Origin: DASZZZ01 sp036260375
GTDB lineage: Bacteria; Actinomycetota; CADDZG01; WHSQ01
Length of the DNA stretch: 37,669 nt
Direction of reading: 5' to 3'
Assembly: GCA_036260375.1 (NCBI GenBank)
Contig: DASZZZ010000002.1
Coordinates: forward strand, 1-37,669
Below the pieces are notes generated by a model, which did no database searches, was not told the DNA's origin, and saw only the letters and a program-made list of their open reading frames with translations. The position numbers were made by a program, and so were the translations under genes. Of the stretch, positions 22,558 through 31,630 are shown piece after piece (the stretch's first letter is position 1; each line of letters starts with the position of its first letter).

Positions 22558-25098
22558 ATGTTGCCGAGGATGCCGCGCGTCGCGCCCGCGCTCGTCGCGC
22601 TGCTGCTCGTGGGAGCGGCGTGCACGTCCGACGAACCTCGGCTCACGCCGTCGTCGCGCGGGGCGGAGCCGTTCCCTCGCGGCGCGCGCGGCTACGACGA
22701 GGCCGACGGCGGCCGGATCGGACGCCCGGAGCCGATCGAGGAGATCCGCGGCCGCCAGCACTGGTTCTACACGCAGCGCAGCGCGCCGGCGCGCCGCGTC
22801 CCGGAAGGGGCGCGCCTCGCAGCGCTCGACGCGGCCAACGCGCTGCCGGGGGCCGATCTCAGCATCGGCGCGCGGACCGGTGGGGCGACGACGCTCGCCG
22901 CCGGCGCCGGTCCGCAGTGGCGCAGCCTCGGCCCGCGTCCCATCGACTCGTCCGACGAGACGTACAACGACCCGGTCGGCGGCACGCCGCCGCTCGGCTG
23001 GCACGACGTGTCCGGACGGCTGACGTCGGTCGCCGTCCATCCGCGCGACGCGAGCGTCGCGTACGTCGGCGCGGCCGACGGCGGCGTGTGGAAGACGACG
23101 ACGTCGGGGCGGTCGTGGCGTCCGATCGGCGACCACCTCGACTCGCTCGCGATCGGCGCCATCGCCATCGCGCCGAAGCGGCCGCGCGTCGTCTACGTCG
23201 GGACGGGCGAGGCGAGCACCAACGCGGACGCGTACTGGGGCGTCGGCATCTACCGCACGCGCGACGGCGGACAGACGTTCGCGAAGCTCGGCGGCGGCGT
23301 GTTCAACCGCGCGACCGTGTTCCAGATCGCGGTGCGCAGCTTCGGCCGTCAGCTGCTCGTCGCGACGAACCGGGGGCTGTATCGCTCGAACGACCGGGGC
23401 CGCACATGGACGCGCGTGCTCGCGCCCGGAGGCGAGGACGAGTTCGGCAACTTCGTCACCGACGTGGTGCTGCTGCCGAACAAGCAGGTTCTCGCCGCCG
23501 TCGGATGGCGCGGCGGCCATGCGGCCAACGGCCTCTACCTGTCGAACGACAAGGGCAAGACGTTCGCACGCATCACGCCCGCCGGCTTCGCGCCGCAGCC
23601 CAACGTCGGGCGCGTGTCTCTGGCGGCCGACAGGGGCGCGCCGGGGCTGCTCTACGCGGTCGTCCAGGACGCGGTCCTGTTCAACACGCCCGGCTCCCCC
23701 ACCGTCCTCAACGGCGTCTACAAGACGACCACGGGACCGAACGGGCCGTGGTCGCAGGTCGCGACGTCAGCGACGTTCGCGTCCGACGAGAACTCCGCGA
23801 TGAACCCCCTCAAGATCGGCCCCGGCTTCCAGCCCGGCGTGCAGGCGTGGTACGACCAGTACGTCGTCATCGACCCCAACGACCCCGACCACGTCGTCGT
23901 CGGGCTCGAGGAGGTCTACGACACCGACGACGGCGGCGCGTCGTGGGACACGATCGCGCGCTACTGGAACTGGTGCCTGTCGAACGCACCGCCCAACTGC
24001 AACCTCGACCCCGACCAGCATCCGACGCCGCACCCCGACCAGCACGCGGCCGCGTTCGGCGTCGACGGCGGCGCGTCGAAGCTCTACATCGCGAACGACG
24101 GCGGCGCATGGACGCAGGTTGGGCCCGACTGGACCAACGACGAATGGCGCAACCGCAACGCGACGCTGTCGGTGACGCAGCCCTACTACGCGACCGCCAG
24201 TGCGGGCCCCGACTTCACCGTCTACGCGGGGACGCAGGACAACGGCAACGTGAAGTACACGGGTGGGCAGCGCTGGGTCGAGGTCTACGGCGGCGACGGC
24301 GGCGACGTCGCGGTCGAGCCCGACGAGCCGGACCACACCTACGAGGAGTACGTCTTCCTCACGATGTCGAAGAGCTCCGACGGGGGCCGGACGTGGACCG
24401 ACATCTCGCCCTCCGACTCGAACCCGCGCTTCATCGCGCCGTTCGACCTCGACCCGACCGACGACCAGCACCTCGTCGCGGTCGGCCAGGAGGTGTGGGA
24501 GAGCCACCAGGGCATCGCCACGGAGAGCTCGGACTGGCAGGAGTCCTACGACCTCGGGTCGCCGCGCCAGGGCACCGCGCTCGGCGTCGACGGCGCCACG
24601 ATCTACGTCGGGTGGTGCGGGCCGTGCAACCCGACGACGCTCGATTCCGACGCCGGCTTCGCGTCGGGGCTCGTGTCGAACGTCGGCGGCACGTGGCACG
24701 AGGTCGCGGGCGATCTGCCGAATCGCTACGTCACGTCGGTCACGATCGACCCGAACGACGACGAGCACGTCTTCGTGACACTGTCGGGCTTCTCGCGCCG
24801 CTGGATCCCCGACGCGGGCCACGGCCACGTGTTCGAGTCGACCGACGGCGGCACGACGTTCACCGACGTGTCGCGCAACCTGCCCGACGCGCCGGCGAAC
24901 GACTCGGTGCTCGACGGCGACCGGCTGATCGTCGGCACCGACGTGGGCGTGTTCCGCCAGCGCGCCGACGGCAGCTGGAAGGTGCTCGGCAGCGGCATGC
25001 CGGCCGTAAGCACGCTCGACCTGTTCATGGTGCCGAACACCGACACCGTCCTCGCCGCGACGCACGGACGCGGCATGTGGACGCTCGACCTCCCGTAG
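22558..25098 (+). CDS. BNR/sortilin-like beta-propeller lipoprotein
   Basis: The 846-residue product begins with a basic signal and a lipobox-like VGAAC (Cys22), which suggests export and a lipid anchor. Beyond about residue 150 it shows repeated Asp-box blades (TRDGGQTF, SNDRGRTW, SNDKGKTF, TDDGGASW, SSDGGRTW, STDGGTTF) of the kind found in sialidases, xyloglucan-active GH74 enzymes and VPS10/sortilin propellers. The last blade ends AATHGRGMWTLDL, a common finish of such proteins. A glycoside hydrolase activity is possible, but the catalytic residues cannot be placed. ATG 22558 has AAGGAG 7 nt upstream. It sits between two purine-island blocks without an obvious link to them. Confidence 0.8.
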   Translation: MLPRMPRVAPALVALLLVGAACTSDEPRLTPSSRGAEPFPRGARGYDEADGGRIGRPEPIEEIRGRQHWFYTQRSAPARRVPEGARLAALDAANALPGADLSIGARTGGATTLAAGAGPQWRSLGPRPIDSSDETYNDPVGGTPPLGWHDVSGRLTSVAVHPRDASVAYVGAADGGVWKTTTSGRSWRPIGDHLDSLAIGAIAIAPKRPRVVYVGTGEASTNADAYWGVGIYRTRDGGQTFAKLGGGVFNRATVFQIAVRSFGRQLLVATNRGLYRSNDRGRTWTRVLAPGGEDEFGNFVTDVVLLPNKQVLAAVGWRGGHAANGLYLSNDKGKTFARITPAGFAPQPNVGRVSLAADRGAPGLLYAVVQDAVLFNTPGSPTVLNGVYKTTTGPNGPWSQVATSATFASDENSAMNPLKIGPGFQPGVQAWYDQYVVIDPNDPDHVVVGLEEVYDTDDGGASWDTIARYWNWCLSNAPPNCNLDPDQHPTPHPDQHAAAFGVDGGASKLYIANDGGAWTQVGPDWTNDEWRNRNATLSVTQPYYATASAGPDFTVYAGTQDNGNVKYTGGQRWVEVYGGDGGDVAVEPDEPDHTYEEYVFLTMSKSSDGGRTWTDISPSDSNPRFIAPFDLDPTDDQHLVAVGQEVWESHQGIATESSDWQESYDLGSPRQGTALGVDGATIYVGWCGPCNPTTLDSDAGFASGLVSNVGGTWHEVAGDLPNRYVTSVTIDPNDDEHVFVTLSGFSRRWIPDAGHGHVFESTDGGTTFTDVSRNLPDAPANDSVLDGDRLIVGTDVGVFRQRADGSWKVLGSGMPAVSTLDLFMVPNTDTVLAATHGRGMWTLDLP

Positions 25099-25160
25099 CT
25101 CGACGACGCGCCGGCGCGCTCGCGCGCGACGGGCGTGCGGGCGCGTCGTAACCTTCGCCC

Positions 25161-25493
25161 GTGTTCGTACGAATCGTGCTGTGGGACCTGAACGGGACGC
25201 CGGCCACGATCGAGTCGCTGCGCACCTACCTGCGCGACGAGTCGGTCGACGCGTTCGCCGGCGTCGAGGGGCTGCTGTTCAAGGCGTGGGTGTCGGACTC
25301 CGAGCGCAACCTGTGGGGGGCGGTGTATCTGTGGGAGTCGCGCGCCGCCGCGACCCAGGAGCTGCCGAGCCGCGCCCGCGAGCTCATCGGCAAGGGCCCC
25401 GACTCGGCGCAGGAGCTCGACCTCGAGGCGACGACCGAGGGCGTCCACGGAGCGCCGTCGCTGTCGCGCCTCGGCCTCGCGTTCGAGCGCTGA
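25161..25493 (+). CDS. YdhR-like small monooxygenase-fold protein
   Basis: The 110-residue product (GTG start) has IVLWDLNGTPATIESL, GVEGLLFKAWVSDSERNLWGAVYLWES near residues 33-60, and an acidic C-terminus. This matches the ferredoxin-like alpha+beta barrel of the YdhR group, annotated as putative monooxygenases, which work without metal or cofactor in some relatives. Substrate unknown. It converges on hyuA, with 34 bp between the stops. Confidence 0.65.
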   Translation: MFVRIVLWDLNGTPATIESLRTYLRDESVDAFAGVEGLLFKAWVSDSERNLWGAVYLWESRAAATQELPSRARELIGKGPDSAQELDLEATTEGVHGAPSLSRLGLAFER

Positions 25494-25498
25494 ACACG

Positions 25499-25548
25499 CC
25501 GACCGAGCGCCGCGCGCGACGCGCGCGTCACGACGGCGGCTCGGTCGG
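25499..25548. terminator. Inverted repeat between convergent genes, possible two-way terminator
   Basis: CCGACCGAGC (25499-25508) is perfectly complementary to GCTCGGTCGG (25539-25548), with a further GC-rich stem inside. It covers the last codons of hyuA and the gap to the YdhR-like gene. No T-run is present. Confidence 0.35.
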
Positions 25549-26949
25549 ACCGCGCGCGACGTAGCGGCCCCAGCCGGGCTCACCCACGGGCTCGCCGTCG
25601 CGCGCGACGACGCGTCCGCGCGACAGCACGAGCGCCGGCCAGCCCTCGACCGTGACGTCCTCGTAGCCCGTGTAGTCGACGTTCATGTGCATGCGCTCGG
25701 GCACGAGCGGACGCCGCGCGCGGGGGTCGAACACGACGACGTCGGCGTCGGAGCCCGGCAGCAGCGCGCCCTTGCGCGGGTAGAGGCCGAAGATCCGCGC
25801 CGGCGCGGTGCAGCAGCGGTCGACCCACTGCGCGCGCGTGAGGCTGCCCTCGACGACCTTCTGGTACACGAGCGACAGTCGCATCTCGATGCCGGGCAGG
25901 CCCCCGGGAATCTCGGCGAAGCTGCGCCATCCGCCGCCTCCCAGGCCCGCGTCCTTCGCGCGCGAGTCGAACGGGCAGTGGTCGGTCGAGACGACCTGCA
26001 GGTGCCCGCGCGCGAGGCCCTCCCACAGCTCGTCGCGGTGGCGTCCGTCGCGCAGCGGCGGCGCGCACACGTAGCGCGCGGCGCGCTCCGGGGGGCCGTC
26101 GAGGCGGTCGGCCGACAGGTAGAGGTACTGGGGGCAGGTCTCCGCGTAGAACGGCTCCCCCGCCTCCCGGGCGGCGCGCACCTCCGCGAGCGCGTCGGCC
26201 GACGACAGATGGACGACGTAACACGGCGCGTCGGCGTCGGCGGCCATGCGCGCGGCGCGGCGCACCGCGTCGGCCTCGGCCGAGGGAGGGCGCGACCACG
26301 CGTGCCAGCGCGGCTCGGTGTGCCCGGCCGCGAGCGCCTCGGCGCGCCGGCGCGCGACGGTCGCGTCGTCCTCGCAGTGAAGGCACACGAGCGCGCCGAC
26401 GCGGCCGGCGGCGGCGAGCATCCGAGCGATGACGTCGTCGCTGACCATGAGTCGCTCGGGATACGTCATGTAGAGCTTGAAGCTCGTCACACCCGCCTCG
26501 AGCGCGTCGGCGACGACGTCGTCGGCCGGACGCGTCAGCTCGGCGAGCGAGAGATGGAACCCGTAGTCGATCACCGCCCGGCCCCCCGCCTTCGCGTGCC
26601 ACGTCGCGAGCCCTTGCGCCACCGTCTCGCCGCGATACGCGGTCGCGAAGTCGATCACGCACGTCGTCCCGCCGCACGCCGCGGCGCGCGTGCCGGTGAG
26701 GAAGTCGTCGGCGGAGCGCGTCGCGCCGACCTCCATGTCGAGGTGGGTGTGCGCATCGATCGCGCCCGGGAGCACGAGCTTGCCGGTCGCGTCGACGATC
26801 TCGTCGGCGGCGACGTCCCCCACGTCGCCGACGGCCTCGATCTCCTCGCCGGCCACGAGCACGTCGCCGCGCGCCTCTCCCGATGCGGTCACGATCGTGC
26901 CGCCGCGCAGCAGCGTGCGCCGGGGCGCCCCGCGGGAATTTCTCAACAA
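25528..26949 (-). CDS. hyuA: Dihydropyrimidinase/hydantoinase family hydrolase
   Basis: This 473-residue amidohydrolase carries the full dinuclear zinc site: DAHTHLD (His67, His69), the lysine to be carboxylated in SFKLYMTY (Lys158), CLHCEDD (His191), YVVHLSS (His247) and STDHCPF (Asp323). Family members open cyclic ureides such as dihydropyrimidines, hydantoins and allantoin. In the E. coli yge set, HyuA acts between SsnA and YgeY/YgeW, probably on the five-membered ring left from a purine. The likely start is TTG at 26949, 9 nt after AGGAGG (26964-26959). That start lies inside the shared operator 26943-26957, so a bound regulator would cover the gene's translation start. It diverges from yqeA. 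Confidence 0.9.
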   Translation of the reverse strand: MLRNSRGAPRRTLLRGGTIVTASGEARGDVLVAGEEIEAVGDVGDVAADEIVDATGKLVLPGAIDAHTHLDMEVGATRSADDFLTGTRAAACGGTTCVIDFATAYRGETVAQGLATWHAKAGGRAVIDYGFHLSLAELTRPADDVVADALEAGVTSFKLYMTYPERLMVSDDVIARMLAAAGRVGALVCLHCEDDATVARRRAEALAAGHTEPRWHAWSRPPSAEADAVRRAARMAADADAPCYVVHLSSADALAEVRAAREAGEPFYAETCPQYLYLSADRLDGPPERAARYVCAPPLRDGRHRDELWEGLARGHLQVVSTDHCPFDSRAKDAGLGGGGWRSFAEIPGGLPGIEMRLSLVYQKVVEGSLTRAQWVDRCCTAPARIFGLYPRKGALLPGSDADVVVFDPRARRPLVPERMHMNVDYTGYEDVTVEGWPALVLSRGRVVARDGEPVGEPGWGRYVARGPTEPPS

Positions 26950-26957
26950 TTTGTCGA
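26943..26957. promoter_or_regulatory. Second copy of the purine operator
   Basis: TCAACA-ATT-TGTCGA matches the perfect repeat at 12597-12611 (TCAACA-GAT-TGTTGA) in 12 of 15 positions, including the full left arm. It sits between the divergent hyuA and yqeA genes. A shared regulator is the simplest reading. Confidence 0.6.
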
Positions 26958-26981
26958 ACCTCCTGGAACGGCGATCATAAG
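26951..26981 (+). promoter_or_regulatory. Promoter candidate for yqeA operon
   Basis: TTGTCG (26951-26956), inside the right arm of the operator, and CATAAG (26976-26981) are 19 bp apart, slightly long. Transcription would begin about 12 nt before ATG 27000; no ribosome binding site is visible there. The layout repeats that at 12597-12636. Confidence 0.45.
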
Positions 26982-26999
26982 ATCGCCCGATGAGAGCCC

Positions 27000-28001
27000 A
27001 TGGCTGACGGCGAGTGGGCCGGCGTGCCGGTGCTCGTCGTCGCGCTCGGGGGCAACGCGATCACGCGCACCGGCGACGAGCCGTCGGTGCAGGCGCAGTT
27101 CCGGCGCACGCGCGCGACCGTCGAGCACCTCGTCCCGCTCGTCGCCGAGCATCGCTGGCGCGTCGTGCTCACCCACGGCAACGGCCCGCAGGTCGGCAAC
27201 ATCCTCCTTCGCAGCGACATCGCCGCGCAGGCCGGCGAGCTCCCGTCGCTGCCAATCGACTCCGCGGTCGCCGACACCCAGGGAGCCATGGGTTACATGA
27301 TCCAGCAGTGTCTCTCGAACGCGCTGTGCGAGGCGGGCCTGCGCGTGCCGGTCGTCACGGTCGTGACCCAGGTGCTCGTCGACGACCGCGATCCGGCGTT
27401 CGAGGAGCCGTCGAAGCCGATCGGCCGGTTCTACGGCGACGACGAGCTCGACCCACTGCGGCGGCGCGGCTGGGCGCTGCGGCGCGACGGCCAGGGCCGC
27501 GGGTGGCGCCGGGTGGTGCCGTCGCCGGAACCGTACGAGATCGTCGAGCAGGACATCGTGTGCCAATTGCTCGCGGCCGGCGCGGTCGTCATCGCGTGCG
27601 GCGGCGGAGGCATCCCGGTCGTCCGCACGCCGGACGGCGCGCTCGCCGGCGTCGAGGCCGTCGTCGACAAGGACCGCGCGTCGGCGCTGCTCGCGCGCCA
27701 GGTCGGCGCCGACACCTTCGCGATCCTGACCGACGTCGAGCACGTCGAGGTCGACCACGGCACGCCCACCGCGGCGCCGATCGAGTCGGTCGACGTGCCG
27801 ACCCTGCGGTCGCTGCACGAGGCGGGACAGTTCGCGCCGGGCTCGATGGCGCCGAAGGTCGAGGCGATGCTCGACTTCGTGTCGGGCGGCGGCCGGCGCG
27901 CGGTGGTGACCGACGACGTGCACCTGCGCGACGCGCTCGAGGGCCGCGCCGGCACCGCGCTCGAGGCCGCGAACGCGGCGCGCGCCGCGGGAGGGCGCTG
28001 A
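27000..28001 (+). CDS. yqeA: Carbamate kinase
   Basis: The product (333 residues) is an amino acid kinase-fold enzyme with LVVALGGNAI near residue 12, THGNGPQVGNILL near 58, ACGGGGIPVV near 200 and DKDRASALLA near 222. It would convert carbamoyl phosphate and ADP to ATP, carbamate then decaying to ammonia and CO2. With YgeW this gives energy from purine breakdown, as ArcC does for arginine. No arcA-like gene is present, and the purine neighbourhood favours the YqeA role over arginine deiminase use. It is the first gene of the second operon; the next gene begins one base after its stop. Confidence 0.94.
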   Translation: MADGEWAGVPVLVVALGGNAITRTGDEPSVQAQFRRTRATVEHLVPLVAEHRWRVVLTHGNGPQVGNILLRSDIAAQAGELPSLPIDSAVADTQGAMGYMIQQCLSNALCEAGLRVPVVTVVTQVLVDDRDPAFEEPSKPIGRFYGDDELDPLRRRGWALRRDGQGRGWRRVVPSPEPYEIVEQDIVCQLLAAGAVVIACGGGGIPVVRTPDGALAGVEAVVDKDRASALLARQVGADTFAILTDVEHVEVDHGTPTAAPIESVDVPTLRSLHEAGQFAPGSMAPKVEAMLDFVSGGGRRAVVTDDVHLRDALEGRAGTALEAANAARAAGGR

Positions 28002-28002
28002 C

Positions 28003-28869
28003 GTGGACGTCCTGTCGCCGACGTCGCTCGACGACGCGCTCGCGCTGAAGGCCCAGCGGCCCGACGCCGCGCCCCTCGCAGGCGGGACCGACGTCATGGT
28101 CGAGCTCAACCTCGGGTCCGACAGGCCGCCCGCGATCCTCGACCTCACGCGCGTGCCCGAGCTGCGCGAGCGCGGCCGCGACGACAGCCACGTACGCTTC
28201 GGCGCCGGCGTCACGTACACGCAGGTGCTCGCCGAGCTCGCGCCCGAGCTGCCGGGGCTCGCGATCGCGGCGCGCACGATCGGCTCGCCGCAGATACGCA
28301 ACCGCGGCACGGTCGGAGGCAACCTCGGGACCGCGTCGCCGGCGGGCGACGCCCTCCCTCCGCTGTGCGCGGCCGGGGCGACGGTCGAGGTCGCGTCGGT
28401 GCGCGGCGCGCGCACGATCCCGGCGCGCGCGTTCGTCGTCGCCCCGAAGGTCAACGCCCTCGACGACGACGAGCTCATCGTCGCGATCCGCTCGCCGGTC
28501 GCGCGCGGCCCCCAGCAGTTCGCCAAGATCGGCACGCGCAACGCGATGGTCATCGCGGTCGCGAGCTTCGCGGTCGCGCTCGACGCGCGCGCGCGGACCG
28601 TGTCGGTGGCGATCGGCTCCGCGGGCCCGCGCATCCTCGACGCGCCCGACGCAGCGCGCTTCGCGACCGACGAGCTCGCCGACCTGTGGGAGCCGCGCGC
28701 GCCGCTGCCCGATTCCCTGGCGGCGCGCTTCGGCGAGCTCGCCGCCGCGGCGGCGCGCCCCATCGACGACGTGCGCGGAAGCGCCCGCTATCGCCGCCAC
28801 GCGCTCGCGGTGCTGGCGCGACGCACGCTGACGTGGGCGTGGAACGAGCAGAGGAGGTCGCCGGCGTGA
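28003..28869 (+). CDS. xdhB: Xanthine dehydrogenase FAD-binding subunit
   Basis: The 288-residue product is the medium subunit of molybdenum hydroxylases (CoxM/XdhB type). It has the first FAD loop LAGGTDVMVELN near residue 25 and the second, TIGSPQIRNRGTVGGNLGTASPAGDALP, near 91-118. It passes electrons from the [2Fe-2S] clusters to NAD or another acceptor. It may serve both the three-part enzyme encoded next to it and the fused protein encoded at 14891, which has no FAD domain. GTG start at 28003; the stop overlaps the next gene in GTGA. Confidence 0.92.
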   Translation: MDVLSPTSLDDALALKAQRPDAAPLAGGTDVMVELNLGSDRPPAILDLTRVPELRERGRDDSHVRFGAGVTYTQVLAELAPELPGLAIAARTIGSPQIRNRGTVGGNLGTASPAGDALPPLCAAGATVEVASVRGARTIPARAFVVAPKVNALDDDELIVAIRSPVARGPQQFAKIGTRNAMVIAVASFAVALDARARTVSVAIGSAGPRILDAPDAARFATDELADLWEPRAPLPDSLAARFGELAAAAARPIDDVRGSARYRRHALAVLARRTLTWAWNEQRRSPA

Positions 28870-29333
28870 ACCTTCGCTTCGACGTGAACGGCGAGGCGCG
28901 CACCGCGACCGACGTGTGGCCCGGAGAGAGCCTCCTGTACGTGCTGCGCGAGCGCCTCGACGTCCCCGGCCCCAAGAACGCGTGCGAGCAGGGCGAGTGC
29001 GGCTCGTGCTCCGTGTACCTCGACGGCGTGCTCGTGTGCGCGTGCCTCGTGCTCGCGGCGCAGGCGGAGGGCCGCAGCGTCGTGACCGTCGAGGGGCTGA
29101 CGCGCCGGGACGAGGTGCATCCCGTCCAGCAGGCGTTCCTCGACGCCGGCGCGGTCCAGTGCGGGTTCTGCACGACCGGGCTCGTCGTCGCCGCGCACGA
29201 GCTGCTCGGCAGGAGCCCCGACCCGTCGGACGACGAGATCCGCGAGGCGCTGTCGGGCAATCTCTGCCGCTGCACCGGCTACGAGAAGATCCTCGACGCG
29301 GTGCGGCTCGCGGCCCATCGGGCGCGGCCGTGA
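28866..29333 (+). CDS. xdhC: Xanthine dehydrogenase [2Fe-2S] subunit
   Basis: The small subunit (155 residues) holds two clusters: the plant-type one in ACEQGECGSCSV plus a following Cys in VLVCACLV, and the second in QCGFCTTG and LCRCTGYEKI. It relays electrons from molybdopterin to FAD. The name follows E. coli xdhABC, where XdhC is the iron-sulfur subunit; other bacteria use the same name for a maturation factor. It overlaps the genes on both sides by 4 bp, so the three subunits are made together. Confidence 0.93.
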   Translation: MNLRFDVNGEARTATDVWPGESLLYVLRERLDVPGPKNACEQGECGSCSVYLDGVLVCACLVLAAQAEGRSVVTVEGLTRRDEVHPVQQAFLDAGAVQCGFCTTGLVVAAHELLGRSPDPSDDEIREALSGNLCRCTGYEKILDAVRLAAHRARP

Positions 29334-31630
29334 CGCAGGACGCGCGCACGCGCACGAGGAGCGCGCCGACGCGCGGCGTCGTCGGCGAGAGCGCCCCGCG
29401 GCCCGACGGCATCCCGAAGGTCAAGGGCGAGTTCGCCTACTCCTCCGACCTGTCCGCCGAGGGGATGCTGTGGGGCGCGACGGCGCGCAGCCCGCACCCG
29501 CGCGCCCGCATACGGTCGATCGACACCGCGCCGGCGCTCGGCGTGTCCGGAGTCGTCGCGGTGCTCACCCACGAGGACGTGCCCGGCCGCAAGACGTACG
29601 GGCTCGAGATCCCGGACCAGCCCGTGCTCGCGTGGCAGGACGTGCGCTACGAAGGCGAGGCGATCGCCCTCGTCGCCGCGGACCATCCCGAGACCGCGCG
29701 GCGAGCGGCGGCCCTCGTCGCGATCGACTACGAGGTCCTCGACCCGGTGACCGACGCGCGCGCCGCGCTCGACGACGACGCGCCGCAGCTCCATCCCGCC
29801 GGCAATCTCATCCGCGCCGTGCGCATCCGCAAGGGAGAGGACCGGCCGCGCGCGGACGTCGTGGTGCGCGGCGAGTACGAGACCGCGATGCAGGACCAGG
29901 CGTTCCTCGGCCCCGAGTCCGGCCTCGCCGTCCCCGACGGCGACGGCGGCGTCGACCTGTACGTGTCGACGCAGTGGCTCCACGTCGACCGCGACCAGGT
30001 CGCACACAGCCTCGGCGTCGAGCCCGACAAGGTGCGCATCACCCTCGCCGGCGTCGGCGGCGCGTTCGGCGCGCGCGAGGACCTGTCCATGCAGATACAC
30101 GCGTGTCTCCTGGCGCTCCGCACCGGCCGTCCCGTCAAGATCATGTACTCGCGCAAGGAGTCGTTCTACGGTCACGTCCACCGGCACCCCGCGCGCATGC
30201 GCTACGAGCACGGCGCGACGCGCGACGGAAAGCTCGTGTACGTCGCGGCCGAGATCGTCCTCGACGGAGGGGCGTACGCGTCGAGCTCCACGGCCGTCGC
30301 CAGCAATGCGGCCGCGTTCTCGTGTGGGCCCTACGAAGTGCCCAACGTGCGCGTCGACTGCTACGCGGTCTACACGGACAACCCGCCGTGCGGGGCGATG
30401 CGCGGGTTCGGCGCGGTGCAGTCGTGCTTCGCGTACGAGTCGCAGATGGACGCGCTCGCGGCCGAGCTGGGCATCGACCCGGTCGAGCTGCGCGTCCGCA
30501 ACGCGATGACGACCGGCTCGGAGATGCCGACCGGTCAGCTCGTCGAGGGACCGGCCCCCGTCGCGGAGCTGCTCCGGCGCGTGCAACGCATGCCGCTGCC
30601 GCCGGACGAGGACGAGCGGCCCGATCTCCGGCGCCTGCCCGGGGGCGTGGCGAACACGACGCACGGCGAGGGGGTCGTGCGGGGCGTCGGCTACGCGGTC
30701 GGCTTCAAGAACGTCGCCTACTCCGAGGGCTTCGACGACTACTCGACCGCGCGCGTGCGGCTGTGGGCGCATCGCGGCGAGGCCGTCGCCGAGGTGCACA
30801 CCGCGGCGGCCGAGGTCGGCCAGGGTCTCGCGACGATCCAGATGCAGATCGCCCGCACCGAGCTGGGCGTCGACGACGTCGTCCTGCACCCCGCCGACAC
30901 GTCGGTGGGCTCGGCCGGCTCGTCGTCGGCGTCGCGTCAGACGTGGATGACCGGCGGCGCGGTCAAGGCCGCGTGCGAGGCCGTCCGGGAGCGCGTCTTC
31001 GAGCGCGTCGCGAACGACATCGGGATCGACCCCGCCGACCTCTCGCTCGCGGGCGGCAAGGTGCTGTCGCGCACGCGCGGCGTCGTCGCGCCGCTCGCTG
31101 CCGTGCTCGGCGACGACGCGGTCGAGGAGACGCGCGAGTACCACCACCGTCGCACGTATCCGCTCGACCCCGAGACGGGACAGGGCGACGCGCACGTCGC
31201 GTTCGCGTTCGCCGCGCACCGCGCCGTGGTCGACGTCGACGTCGAGCTCGGTCTCGTGCGCGTCGTGGAGCTCGCGACCGCACAGGACGTCGGCAAGGCG
31301 CTCAACCCGCAGGCCGTCGAGGGCCAGATCGAAGGCGGCTCGGCCCAGGGCCTCGGCCTCGCGCTCATGGAGGAGATACAGGTACGGGATGGCAAGATCC
31401 GCAACGCGTCGTTCACGGACTACCTCATCCCGACGATCCTCGACATGCCCCCGGTGCGCAAGGACGTGCTCGAGCTCGGGGATCCCGACGCGCCGTACGG
31501 CGTCAAGGGCGTGGGCGAGCCGCCGACGATCTCGTCGACGCCCGCGATCGTCGCCGCGGTGCGCGCCGCGTGCGGCCGTCCGCTGACGCGCGTGCCGATC
31601 CGTCCCGACGACGTCGTGGGGCTGTCGTGA
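29330..31630 (+). CDS. xdhA: Xanthine dehydrogenase molybdopterin subunit
   Basis: This 766-residue large subunit has GESAPRPDGIPKVKGEFAYS at its start, GVGGAFGARED near 240, CGAMRGFGAVQS near 353, AEVGQGLATIQMQIA near 500, and the catalytic Glu in GVKGVGEPP near residue 727. It would hydroxylate hypoxanthine and xanthine at the molybdenum centre. With the FAD and iron-sulfur proteins just before it, it forms a complete three-part enzyme, in addition to the fused enzyme in the first operon. Substrate assignment within the purines is from context, as aldehyde and nicotinate enzymes look alike. GTG start overlaps the previous stop. Confidence 0.92.
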   Translation: MTQDARTRTRSAPTRGVVGESAPRPDGIPKVKGEFAYSSDLSAEGMLWGATARSPHPRARIRSIDTAPALGVSGVVAVLTHEDVPGRKTYGLEIPDQPVLAWQDVRYEGEAIALVAADHPETARRAAALVAIDYEVLDPVTDARAALDDDAPQLHPAGNLIRAVRIRKGEDRPRADVVVRGEYETAMQDQAFLGPESGLAVPDGDGGVDLYVSTQWLHVDRDQVAHSLGVEPDKVRITLAGVGGAFGAREDLSMQIHACLLALRTGRPVKIMYSRKESFYGHVHRHPARMRYEHGATRDGKLVYVAAEIVLDGGAYASSSTAVASNAAAFSCGPYEVPNVRVDCYAVYTDNPPCGAMRGFGAVQSCFAYESQMDALAAELGIDPVELRVRNAMTTGSEMPTGQLVEGPAPVAELLRRVQRMPLPPDEDERPDLRRLPGGVANTTHGEGVVRGVGYAVGFKNVAYSEGFDDYSTARVRLWAHRGEAVAEVHTAAAEVGQGLATIQMQIARTELGVDDVVLHPADTSVGSAGSSSASRQTWMTGGAVKAACEAVRERVFERVANDIGIDPADLSLAGGKVLSRTRGVVAPLAAVLGDDAVEETREYHHRRTYPLDPETGQGDAHVAFAFAAHRAVVDVDVELGLVRVVELATAQDVGKALNPQAVEGQIEGGSAQGLGLALMEEIQVRDGKIRNASFTDYLIPTILDMPPVRKDVLELGDPDAPYGVKGVGEPPTISSTPAIVAAVRAACGRPLTRVPIRPDDVVGLS

